Source of the DNA: Ensifer aridi
Lineage (GTDB): Bacteria > Pseudomonadota > Alphaproteobacteria > Rhizobiales > Rhizobiaceae
Direction: 5' to 3'
NCBI RefSeq assembly: GCF_002078505.1
Contig: NZ_LUAV01000022.1
Location: 263,484-327,483, forward strand
DNA length: 64,000 bases
The notes under the pieces were generated by a model that saw only the letters and a program-made list of their open reading frames with translations, had not been told where the DNA came from and did not search any database. The position numbers were made by a program, and so were the translations under genes. Below are positions 35,866 to 44,486 of this stretch, piece after piece (the stretch's first letter is position 1; every line of letters begins with the position of its first letter).

Positions 35866-36915
35866 ATGGGAAATCTCGCCGGCTGCGCAACAGGATACGT
35901 CTTCCCGGCGGCTCCTGCCCCGCAACCATTGCTCGTGATCGAAGGGATGACCGTCGACTTCAACGGTGTGAGGGTTCTGCGGGGGATCGACCTCACGCTC
36001 GCAAGAGGCGAAGCGCTCGGGATCGTCGGCGAGTCCGGCAGCGGCAAGTCGGTGACCTGGCTTGCTGCGCTCGGGCTCCTGCCCCGCTCGGCGACGGTGT
36101 CGGGTAGCGTCCGGTTGGACGGGGAGGAGATGCTCGGCGCAGCCGCATCGCGCCTCGACCGGATCAGGGGTGGGCGCGTCGCGATGATCTTCCAGGATCC
36201 GTCGAGCGCGCTCAATCCCGTCCTACGCATCGGTCGTCAGATCGGCGAGGTTCTGGCGCGCCATCACGGCGTGTCGGGATCAAACATAAGGGCCGAGGCA
36301 AAGCGCCTATTCGACCTCGTAGGCCTGCCGGACGCCGCACGTCGGTTCGATGCCTATCCGCATGAACTGTCGGGCGGCCAGAATCAGCGGGTGATGATCG
36401 CCATGGCGCTCGCCGGAAAACCGGACGTACTGGTTGCCGACGAGCCGACAACCGCGCTCGACGCCACGATCCAGGCCCAGATCCTCGACCTCCTGACCAC
36501 CATCCGGCGCGAAACGGGCATGGCTCTCGTTCTCATCAGCCACGATCTCGGTGTCGTTTCCGAAACCTGCGACCGAATCATAGTCATGTATACCGGCAGT
36601 GTCGTCGAGACGGCGCCTGCTGACGCGATCTTCGCAAGCCCACGGCATCCCTATACGCAAGGTCTGCTTGCTGCCTTGCCGCCTTTTGAAGGTGCGTTGC
36701 ACCGGCTGGTTCCGATCGAAGGACAGGTGCCGGACCCGACGAACTTGCCGCCGGGATGCGCGTTCGCGCCACGCTGCCCGAAACGCTTGGCAGTGTGCGA
36801 GGAAGCGGTTCCGCCGCTAGCGCAACCCGAGAACGGCCGCTTCTCAGCCTGCATCGCAGCAACCGTCCAGCCCGCGCGGCTCTCCTTGAAACTCAATACA
36901 AGCGTGCTGGCATGA
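35866..36915 (+). CDS. Peptide-type ABC transporter ATPase (DppD-like)
   Basis: About 349 residues. Walker A is GESGSGKS, the signature is LSGGQNQRV, Walker B is VLVADEPTT and the switch His is in VLISHDLG. A C-terminal oligopeptide-transporter domain has the Cys-rich PPGCAFAPRCPKR segment. AGGAGGGG lies just before the ATG at 35866, which I prefer; an ATG at 35842 overlapping the previous stop is the alternative. It pairs with the next ATPase and the two permeases to energise import. Confidence 0.85.
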   Translation: MGNLAGCATGYVFPAAPAPQPLLVIEGMTVDFNGVRVLRGIDLTLARGEALGIVGESGSGKSVTWLAALGLLPRSATVSGSVRLDGEEMLGAAASRLDRIRGGRVAMIFQDPSSALNPVLRIGRQIGEVLARHHGVSGSNIRAEAKRLFDLVGLPDAARRFDAYPHELSGGQNQRVMIAMALAGKPDVLVADEPTTALDATIQAQILDLLTTIRRETGMALVLISHDLGVVSETCDRIIVMYTGSVVETAPADAIFASPRHPYTQGLLAALPPFEGALHRLVPIEGQVPDPTNLPPGCAFAPRCPKRLAVCEEAVPPLAQPENGRFSACIAATVQPARLSLKLNTSVLA

Positions 36916-37904
36916 CTGCAAACATTCTTGAACTCAGCGGTATTTCCCGCAGCTATTCGACGCGGCAGGGTCTGTTCGGAAAGAGAGTCCCTGTCCGCGC
37001 TGTCGATGACGTCTCTCTTTCCCTCCAGGAGGGGCAGACGCTGGCGCTGGTCGGCGAATCGGGTTCGGGCAAATCGACCACGGGACGGATCGCGCTCGGC
37101 CTCGAACGGCCGAACAGCGGACATGTGCTCTTTCGTGGGTCTGAACTACCGCCCGCCGACACCCCGGCATGGCGCCGAATGCGCGCGCAAATGCAGATGA
37201 TCTACCAGGATCCGCTCGCCGCGCTCGACCGCCGACTGCCAATCCTCGACCAAACCCGTGAACCGCTCGATATTCATGACGTCGGCCCTGCATCCGAGCG
37301 GAACGACAAGGCGCTGGCCATGCTTGACGCGGTTGGCCTGAATGCCGGTCACGCGGCAAGCCTGCCATCGCAGCTCTCGGGTGGGCAGCGGCAACGCGCT
37401 GTTCTTGCTCGTGCGCTGATCATGAAACCGTCGCTGCTGGTCTGCGACGAGCCGGTTTCGGCCCTCGACGTTTCGATCCAGGCCCAGGTCGTGAACCTGC
37501 TCATGGACCTCCAAAGGGACTTGCAGCTCAGTCTCCTGTTCATCAGTCACGATCTGAAAGTGGTGCGCCAGGTCAGTCAGCGCATGGCGGTGATGTATCT
37601 CGGCCGAATCGTCGAGTATGGCGAGACGCGTCTTTTGCTCTCCAACTCTGTCCATCCCTACACTAGGGCGCTGATCTCGGCGGTTCCTGTTGCTGGCCGG
37701 CGCACGCGCGAGCGCATCATTCTCACAGGCGAGCCACCCAACCCCGCAGCCCGGCCGGCCGGCTGCGCGTTCCATCCGCGCTGTCCCATCGCACGGTCGG
37801 AATGCGCAAATGTCTCCCCCGCATTCACAACGCTGCCGGACGGACGGTCCGTCGCCTGCCATGCCGTTGATGGCCACCCGCCGATCGAGGAGGTTGGAGT
37901 CTGA
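36912..37904 (+). CDS. Peptide-type ABC transporter ATPase (DppF-like)
   Basis: About 330 residues. Walker A is GESGSGKST, the signature is LSGGQRQRAVLA, Walker B is LLVCDEPVSALD and the switch is LFISHDLK. The C-terminal family segment is PAGCAFHPRCPIA. The start is the ATG at 36912, which overlaps the previous stop (ATGA). The long upstream extension of the frame has no similarity. Its own stop overlaps the permease start by one base (TGATG). It is the second nucleotide-binding subunit of the five-gene transporter. Confidence 0.85.
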   Translation: MTANILELSGISRSYSTRQGLFGKRVPVRAVDDVSLSLQEGQTLALVGESGSGKSTTGRIALGLERPNSGHVLFRGSELPPADTPAWRRMRAQMQMIYQDPLAALDRRLPILDQTREPLDIHDVGPASERNDKALAMLDAVGLNAGHAASLPSQLSGGQRQRAVLARALIMKPSLLVCDEPVSALDVSIQAQVVNLLMDLQRDLQLSLLFISHDLKVVRQVSQRMAVMYLGRIVEYGETRLLLSNSVHPYTRALISAVPVAGRRTRERIILTGEPPNPAARPAGCAFHPRCPIARSECANVSPAFTTLPDGRSVACHAVDGHPPIEEVGV

Positions 37905-38839
37905 TGTTCCGGTTCTTTGCAATCCGCGTCCTGCGCGCCGTTCTGACGGTGGCGCTGGTGGTTACCTTTGCCTTCATCGTGCTGAGGCTCTCTGGAGATC
38001 CGGCCCGCAGCATCATGGGTGACGACGCCTCGCCCGAGGCCATGACAGCCTTTCGCCGCGAGTGGGGTCTCGATCAGCCCCTCTGGATGCAATATTTCCA
38101 CTACTTCGCAGCTATCTTTGAGGGCGAGCTCGGCCGGTCGATGCGTGGCGGCGTGCCTGCGCTCGACCTTGTTCTGGAACGTATCCCGGCAACGCTCATG
38201 CTGACGCTGCCTGCCTTTCTGATGAAGTTGGCGATCGGCATTCCCGCGGGTGTCTATGCCGCCTTGTACCGCGACAGCGTCATCGATCGGGCCGTCATGG
38301 TTACGGCAGTCGCTGGCTACACGGTTCCAAGCTTCGTGCTCGGCCTTGTTCTGGTCCAACTCCTCGCCATCTGGGTCGCGTGGCTGCCGACCGGCGGTAC
38401 GGGCGGTCTGCAGCATCTCATCCTGCCAATCATCACGCTCGGCGTCGGCGGGGCCGCTGTTCTTGCCCGCTTCGTTCGAAGCGCAATGCTGGAAGTTCTC
38501 GGGCAGCCATACATCCGGGCTGCCAGCGCCAAGGGAATACCCTGGGCCTCGGTGGTACGCGGTCATGCCCTGCCGAATGCCGCTATTCCGACCGTTACCA
38601 TTGTCGGCTTCATGGTCGGCAATCTGATCGCAGGTTCGGTTGTGGTCGAGAGCGTGTTCTCCTGGCCAGGAGTCGGCAATCTGCTGGTCGTATCGGTAGC
38701 CGCGCGTGATCTGGCTGTCGTGCAGAGCATCTTGTTGCTCGTCGCCGCGGCGATGGTGTTTTCCAACCTCATCGTCGACTTCCTCTACGGCGTCCTCGAT
38801 CCACGCCTTGCCAATGGCAACACGGGTGGAGACCACTGA
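37904..38839 (+). CDS. ABC transporter permease (DppB/OppB-like)
   Basis: A 311-residue inner-membrane permease with about six hydrophobic segments. It starts MFRFFAIRVLRAVLT, has the MGDDASPEAMTAFRREWGLD loop typical of the OppB family, and the EAA-type coupling loop IRAASAKGIPWASVVRGHAL. It is translationally coupled to the ATPase upstream and followed two bases later by the second permease. Confidence 0.85.
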   Translation: MFRFFAIRVLRAVLTVALVVTFAFIVLRLSGDPARSIMGDDASPEAMTAFRREWGLDQPLWMQYFHYFAAIFEGELGRSMRGGVPALDLVLERIPATLMLTLPAFLMKLAIGIPAGVYAALYRDSVIDRAVMVTAVAGYTVPSFVLGLVLVQLLAIWVAWLPTGGTGGLQHLILPIITLGVGGAAVLARFVRSAMLEVLGQPYIRAASAKGIPWASVVRGHALPNAAIPTVTIVGFMVGNLIAGSVVVESVFSWPGVGNLLVVSVAARDLAVVQSILLLVAAAMVFSNLIVDFLYGVLDPRLANGNTGGDH

Positions 38840-38840
38840 G

Positions 38841-39710
38841 ATGGACATGATGGAAAAAGTCAGCGAAACGGCGCTTACCAAGCCAAAGATAACGAAACAG
38901 CGCCGGTTACCCGTCTCGGTCATCCTAAGCTTGCTCTGGACCGGGGTTGTGGTGCTCGTCGCTGTGCTCGCCAACCACATCGCCCCTTACCAATACACCG
39001 CTCTCGACCTGCCGAACCGGCTGGCTTCGCCCTTCCACCCGAAACATTTGCTCGGAACCGACGAACTGGGGCGGGATGTGCTATCGCGTTTGATCTTCTC
39101 CGTCCGGATCTCGGTTCTGGTCGCTCTGGGGGCTACCGTGATCTCGGCCTGTTTCGGCACGGCGATGGGCTTCGCTGCGGCTCACTTTCGCGGACGCGTC
39201 GAGCAGTCCATCCTGATGCTCGCGGACTTCCAAGCCGCCATGCCTTTCCTCATTCTGTCCCTCTCAGTGCTTGCATTTTTCGGCAATGCCTTGCCGCTGT
39301 TCATCGGACTAATGGGGCTTTACGGCTGGGAACGCTATGCCCGTATCGCACGCGGTCTTGCGATCGCCGCCAGCGCGCAAGGATACGCCGGCGCCGTCCG
39401 CCAGTTGGGAGCGAGCCCGTCACTCGTGTATCTGCGGCATATCCTGCCGAACATCTCCTCGACCCTCATCGTATCCATGACGCTCACCTTTCCGGAGATC
39501 ATCCTCATGGAAAGCAGCTTGTCGTTTCTTGGACTGGGCGTCCAGCCCCCGATGACGAGTCTTGGCAACATGGTCGGCTATGGGCGGGAGTACATGACAC
39601 GAGCCCCCTGGATCATGTTTGCGCCTGCCGGACTCATCGTCATGACGACGCTTTCGATCAGCCTGTTGGGTGACTGGCTGCGCGACCGGCTGGAAAAGGG
39701 ATTGCAGTGA
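38841..39710 (+). CDS. ABC transporter permease (DppC/OppC-like)
   Basis: A 289-residue inner-membrane permease. It has an N-terminal membrane helix, the periplasmic FHPKHLLGTDELGRDVLSRL signature of OppC proteins, and an EAA loop near GYAGAVRQLGASPSLVYLRH. The start at 38841 is just after the previous stop; the longer frame upstream overlaps the first permease. It completes the ABC importer. Confidence 0.85.
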   Translation: MDMMEKVSETALTKPKITKQRRLPVSVILSLLWTGVVVLVAVLANHIAPYQYTALDLPNRLASPFHPKHLLGTDELGRDVLSRLIFSVRISVLVALGATVISACFGTAMGFAAAHFRGRVEQSILMLADFQAAMPFLILSLSVLAFFGNALPLFIGLMGLYGWERYARIARGLAIAASAQGYAGAVRQLGASPSLVYLRHILPNISSTLIVSMTLTFPEIILMESSLSFLGLGVQPPMTSLGNMVGYGREYMTRAPWIMFAPAGLIVMTTLSISLLGDWLRDRLEKGLQ

Positions 39711-39774
39711 CGCCACTCGGCGAACATGGCCGCCCGTAGGGCAAGACGATCCGACAGATTTCGAGGTTTCACGA

Positions 39775-40790
39775 ATGAGAACAATTGTTATCGGTGCGAG
39801 GGCCACTGGATGCTCCGTCGCATATCACCTGGCCAGGAGGGCGCGACCGTGACGGTCGTCGATCCAGAGGGCTTGAGGGGAGGTGCCACACTGACGAGCA
39901 TTGCCTGGCTGAACTGCCATAACAAAAACCCGCAGAATTACTACCGTCTCGTGATGCGTAGAAACAGAGCGCATCGCGAGCTTGGCGATGAGATCGGCTG
40001 GGCGAACTGGCTGAGGCTGATGGGCGCCGTCGAATGGTGGCCGACGGGGACAGAGGAACCGAGGGAGCGCGCAGTTCGGCTTGATCGCCTGCGGTCCCGT
40101 GGACACCCCATCGAAATGCTAAGTGCCGACGATGTCCTCGCTCTCGAGCCGGACGTTTCCCGATCGAGCCTGGAGGGCTGTGTAGCCGTCTTTTACCCGA
40201 CCGACGAGGCCGGTGTTACCGACCTCCTGGAACGGTCCGGGCGGATTGCAGGTGTTCGCTCTCGCGCCGGGCGCGAATTGAAAGCGGACCATGTCGTCAA
40301 TTGCGCCGGCCGTGCCTCCAACACCATTGGTCTTCGTCTCGGCTATTCCGTTCCGCTCGAATGGAAACCGGGAATGACCGTGGCCACCGATCTATATCGC
40401 AACAATGTCAGCAGGGTCATCAATGCGCCGAAGATCCACATCAAGCCGGAGGGTGCCGGCCGTCTCCTCTTGCACGCGAAATCCGCCGATCGGCTGGTGG
40501 AAGCGGTCCTTCCAAGGTTGCAGAATGTCAAGATCGCGGATGTGAGGACTACGGTCAGGCCCTATCCTGCCGATGGAAAGCCCGTCTTCGGCACACTGCC
40601 GGGCGTTGACGGATATCACCTTGCGGTCATGCATTCGGGGGTTTCGTTGAGCCCGCTGATCGGCCGCGCGGCCGCGGAGGAAATCCTGCATGGCAGAGCA
40701 TCAGCAGACTTCGAGGCCTATCCGCCGATGCGCTTCCAGGCTCAGTTGCAGCAGATGACAGCTAGCGGTGCCCATCAAGACCATATCTAA
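39775..40790 (+). pseudogene. FAD-dependent amino acid oxidase-like protein, frameshifted
   Basis: The N-terminal Rossmann start MRTIVIGARATGCSVAYHLA is in one frame. After a shift near 39838 the rest continues as GATVTVVDPEGLRGGATLTS in another. The dinucleotide motif reads GARATG where GAGATG is usual. The middle seems to lack about 60 residues compared with glycine/D-amino-acid oxidases, but the C-terminal VRPYPADGKPVFGTLPGV and HSGVSLSPLIGR region is well kept. Two lesions plus the altered motif suggest decay. Its role in the locus would have been oxidation of an amino acid or amine. Confidence 0.65.
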
Positions 40791-40802
40791 AGCAGGCTTC
40801 CA

Positions 40803-42047
40803 ATGGCTTTTCTCCGCCCACTCAATCGTCAGCGCGCACAAGGCCTTATGGACCAGGAAGGCCTGGACGGAATCGTGCTGATCCAACCCGAATCAATCGT
40901 TTACGGCACAGGGGCACGTCCGGGCAGCGCCGCCGGCTGGCGACGGGCTGGCGCTGTTTTTGTGATCGTGCCTGCGGATGAGAGGGAACCGCTCACAGCG
41001 ATTGTCGGCGATTTCTACGCAGAAGAGTTTCGAGCCGTTTCCGGAATTGATGACATCGTTACCTTTCCTGTCTGGGTCGATCTGATCGACATCAGCAAGA
41101 TCCCATACGGGCGGCTCACCGAGCGCCTTTCGGCAGCACGCCCGCCGGAACAAGTATGTCCGAGACCGGCAAACTTTGATCGGCGACAAACATTTGCGCT
41201 GCTCGCCGAAGCTTTGGGTCGCCGTGGGCTCTCCACGGCTCGGCTCGGAACCGAGCACGCATTTTTGCCAGTTGCGGACCAGGCCTGCTTCACTGAGGCC
41301 TGCCCCGACGTGAGATGGTCCGACGCGTCGCGACTTGTTAGTCGTTTGCGGATGATCAAGACTGCCGAGGAAATCGAGCGGCTAAAACTCGCCGCTCAAG
41401 CTGCCGAGGCCGGCACAGCGGCTGCCATCGACCATATTCGGCCCGATTGCACTGCCGACGACCTCTTCGCGATTTTCCGCACCGCCTCTCAGCAACGCGC
41501 GGCTGAACTCGGATACAAGGGTGCGGTTTTGGCAAATGGCGCCATCACGATTGGGCCCGGTGCGACCGGCAAAGGTCGTGCAGCGGAGCGCGGAGACATC
41601 ATCCGTCTCGACCTTGGCTGCGTCGTTGAAGGTTACACCTCCGATTGCGCACGCACGGCCGTGCTTGGCCCTCCAAGCCCTGATCAGCAGGCGATCTACG
41701 ACGATTTGCACCACGCTTTCGAGATCGGCTTGGAACGCCTCCGTCCGGGAGTGCCATTGCGGGAGGTTCATGCAACGGCGATGGAGGCGATGCATGCTCG
41801 CGGCTTTGACATGTATTGCCGCGGCCATTTCGGCCACGGCCTCGGTGCGTCCGTCTTCGTTGAGGAATGGCCCTTCATCGCTGCAGACGAAGCGACGGAA
41901 ATCGAAGCCGGCATGGTCCTGGCCTATGAGCTGCCCTGGTACGTTCGCGGCCTCGGCGCGTTCATGCTCGAAGATCAGTTCATTGTTGGCGCGCAGTCGG
42001 TTGAGGCCTGTTGGAGACTGTCGCGTAAGATAGCGATCTGCGACTGA
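40803..42047 (+). CDS. M24-family metallopeptidase (Xaa-Pro peptidase-like)
   Basis: A 414-residue pita-bread-fold enzyme. Residues ~1-170 form a creatinase-type N-terminal domain. The catalytic domain holds the metal ligands in order: RLDLGCVVEGYTSDCART (two Asp), GHFGHGLG (His), and Glu residues in AYELPWY and MLEDQFIV. The family includes Xaa-Pro aminopeptidases, creatinase-like and DMSP-cleaving enzymes, so the substrate is open. It follows the frameshifted oxidase by 12 bases, in the direction of the ABC operon. A role in trimming imported peptides is plausible. Confidence 0.82.
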   Translation: MAFLRPLNRQRAQGLMDQEGLDGIVLIQPESIVYGTGARPGSAAGWRRAGAVFVIVPADEREPLTAIVGDFYAEEFRAVSGIDDIVTFPVWVDLIDISKIPYGRLTERLSAARPPEQVCPRPANFDRRQTFALLAEALGRRGLSTARLGTEHAFLPVADQACFTEACPDVRWSDASRLVSRLRMIKTAEEIERLKLAAQAAEAGTAAAIDHIRPDCTADDLFAIFRTASQQRAAELGYKGAVLANGAITIGPGATGKGRAAERGDIIRLDLGCVVEGYTSDCARTAVLGPPSPDQQAIYDDLHHAFEIGLERLRPGVPLREVHATAMEAMHARGFDMYCRGHFGHGLGASVFVEEWPFIAADEATEIEAGMVLAYELPWYVRGLGAFMLEDQFIVGAQSVEACWRLSRKIAICD

Positions 42048-42094
42048 CGACCTTTTGCGCGCATCCTGCGTCGGCCACCTGAAAAGGAATTATC

Positions 42095-43570
42095 ATGCAA
42101 TTTGTCATTGTCAGCTTCGACGGCCTTCGGCGCGATCTCGTTTCGCCGGATCTGACGCCGAACCTCTGCCGCTTACAGTCCCTCGGCGTGACGCTGTCGG
42201 AGCATCGCACGATCTATCCGAGCGAGACCCGGTCAGCGTTTCCCAGTCTTGTGACTGGCTCCACAACGAGCCGACATGGCATGGTCGGCAACAAATATGT
42301 CGACCGCTCGGTTTCCCCGCCGCGCTGTATCGACACATCGGACGCAGTGCTCCTGCGCAGACTCGACCTTCAAAGCAGTGGGCGGCTGATGTCTGTGCCA
42401 ACGCTAGGCGAAATATTAGCCGCCGCGGGGCGCAGCATGGCCGTTTTGGCCACCAACACGCCGGGCACGACACGCTTTTTCCACCACAAAGCAGAGGATT
42501 TCGGGCATGTCCGGCTCTCAGGCCATTTCCGGGAAGCCTGCACACCTGATGCGTTGCTTGCGGAAGCTGAAGCGCTTGTCGGCCCGCTGCCGCCGGAACC
42601 GCCTTATGTCGAGCCTGACAGGGCCGGGCAGGACTGGATCACCACGTCCTTTCTCGAGCTGATCTGGCCGAGATACCGGCCGGACATCACGGTTCTTTCC
42701 TATGGAGAACCCGACATTACCTCGCATTTTCATGGCACGGGAGCCGCGGCGACACGTGGCATCATCGCTCACTGTGACCGCCAATTTGGACGCGTGCTGG
42801 ACTGGTGGGAATCAGAAGGTCGTGCGGAAGGCGTCCAGATCATCGCAATGTCTGATCACGGACACATCACCGGCCGCACACGCGTGTCGGTGATCGACAG
42901 CCTGCGTGAAACCGGGTTCCAAGCCAATACTGCCCCTGCGCCGAATGTCGATGTCGTGGTCGTGCCTGGGCAGGTCGGGGCACTCTATCTCGCGGAACCA
43001 AGCGACGAGCAGATTTCCCGGCTCGTGGCGACAATCACTGCACAGCCGTGGTGCGGCCCGGTCTTCACACGCGCGAAGAACCAAATCGAAGGCATCGCGC
43101 CGGGTAGCCTTGGCAGGCATCTGGTCTTTGCCGACCACCCGCGCGCACCGGACGTGTCTTTCTCCTTCCGAGTAGACGACGGCATCGATCCTTTTGGCCT
43201 CATTGGCGGAACATTCTACGATAATGATCGCCGCACGGGCCTGGGCGTTCATGGTGGACTACATCCAAAAGAACTTGCCGCCCTCGGCATAGTCGCCGGC
43301 TCGGCGTTCCCCGCATTAGATTCTATCTCAACAATCCCCTCCGGGATCTGCGACTTCGCACCGACCATTTTGCATCTTCTGGGCATCGCTGAGCCGAACA
43401 CAATGACGGGGCGCGTACTACACGAGGTGCTTCGAGAGGCATCACGGCCGAAACCTGAGGTGCGGCAGGATGCTTTCGAGGCCAAGCTCGCGGGATTTCG
43501 CCAGGTTCTGCGGCGGGTTCACTTTGGACGAGCGACTTACATAATGAGCGGTGCGGCGGAAGGGTCATAG
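42095..43570 (+). CDS. Alkaline-phosphatase-superfamily phosphodiesterase/phosphonate hydrolase-like
   Basis: A 491-residue protein of the nucleotide pyrophosphatase/phosphodiesterase type. The first metal Asp lies in IVSFDGLRRDL and the nucleophile region is YPSETRSAFPSLVTG. Other ligands lie in YGEPDITSHFHG, AMSDHGHI and GVHGGLHPKE. Phosphonoacetate hydrolase belongs to this group, so C-P or P-O bond cleavage of a phosphonate ester is possible. The absence of a clear signal peptide suggests the cytosol. AAGGAA precedes the ATG. It is the last gene of the phosphonate-use locus. Confidence 0.8.
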   Translation: MQFVIVSFDGLRRDLVSPDLTPNLCRLQSLGVTLSEHRTIYPSETRSAFPSLVTGSTTSRHGMVGNKYVDRSVSPPRCIDTSDAVLLRRLDLQSSGRLMSVPTLGEILAAAGRSMAVLATNTPGTTRFFHHKAEDFGHVRLSGHFREACTPDALLAEAEALVGPLPPEPPYVEPDRAGQDWITTSFLELIWPRYRPDITVLSYGEPDITSHFHGTGAAATRGIIAHCDRQFGRVLDWWESEGRAEGVQIIAMSDHGHITGRTRVSVIDSLRETGFQANTAPAPNVDVVVVPGQVGALYLAEPSDEQISRLVATITAQPWCGPVFTRAKNQIEGIAPGSLGRHLVFADHPRAPDVSFSFRVDDGIDPFGLIGGTFYDNDRRTGLGVHGGLHPKELAALGIVAGSAFPALDSISTIPSGICDFAPTILHLLGIAEPNTMTGRVLHEVLREASRPKPEVRQDAFEAKLAGFRQVLRRVHFGRATYIMSGAAEGS

Positions 43571-44180
43571 CCCGGCGTGTCACACATGCGTGTCGTGTGC
43601 AATCCTTAGATGGATGACCGAAACGGTCACCGCAGGTGACAAAAACCGCGATCAACTCTCATGAGTGTGGTGCACTTTGATGTTTGGAACTGATCTCTCT
43701 ACAAAAGTGATTTGGGCAGCCCGCGGTCGATGACGTGACCTAGCCGTTGAGACAGGGACGATGTTGGCGCACTCCTCCTGCATGGCGAGCTCAATGAAAA
43801 TGTGGTAATCACCTCCACATTAAGTTGCGCTCGGCCGCCTTTCGGTCACGGGTCACCTCCGAACTACAGCTTCGCACACACGCTTGATCGGAAACACGAC
43901 TCACCATCCCGGAACTCCGCCCCGCCCGTACCACTCGCTTTCTGCAGATCGCTCACGTCGACTGAGTGCTCATTGCGGTTTTGCGCTGCAGCCGTGCCTT
44001 AGCAACGCTACAAGCTCCAAATACCGGAAAATATGTTCCGCGCTGCGTTCTGTGATAGCCCCTGCAAGATCGAGAGTTCGCCGCGGAGAGACGCGCATTT
44101 CTTGATATATCTAAGGATATATTGCTCACTGCGATTGATTTTCATTTGAAAGGCGTTCAATCTCACCTTAGATAGGATGA
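43571..44180. other. Intergenic with AT-rich dyad
   Basis: No gene is supported. CTTGATATATCTAAG at 44101-44115 is a partial dyad about 65 bp before the next gene. A near relative, TCTTGGTATATCCAAGA, lies upstream of the PEP mutase gene at 51701-51717. Confidence 0.4.
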
Positions 44181-44486
44181 ATGCTGATGAATAAAGATGC
44201 ATTTATATCTAAGAGCGTTGGCTCAATTGAAGATACGACGAGGTCGCTCGGCGATCTGATTTCCACTAGCGATCTGGCTCCATTGTTGTACGACATACGC
44301 TTACTTGCTGCGCTGTTAATCTTTTTCCCGGTAGTTACTCCTGCATCATTCCGACAGATGGTCGACATCGCGTTTATCGCGCTAGGTTTTGCACGTGTTG
44401 CTTCACCGAACATGACATTGTTTGTGGCGATCAGGATGTTTGACATGCTCGCTTCGTCTGCCCTTGTCGAGCGAGGCAGCTCATGA
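44181..44486 (+). CDS. Small hypothetical protein (101 aa) coupled to asparagine-synthetase homologue
   Basis: An unrecognised 101-residue protein. Residues 1-35 are polar, and a hydrophobic stretch around LLAALLIFFPVVTP is followed by a second one. There is no cysteine. Its stop overlaps the start of the next gene (ATGATG), which argues it is translated. An ATG at 44187 is an alternative start. It might be a membrane-associated partner of the amidotransferase, or a substrate for it. I do not assign a function. Confidence 0.5.
   Translation: MLMNKDAFISKSVGSIEDTTRSLGDLISTSDLAPLLYDIRLLAALLIFFPVVTPASFRQMVDIAFIALGFARVASPNMTLFVAIRMFDMLASSALVERGSS

Noticed and set aside
37658..38980. Minus-strand ORF of 440 aa
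   Set aside because: It is antisense to ABC transporter genes with low-complexity composition; a codon-bias shadow.
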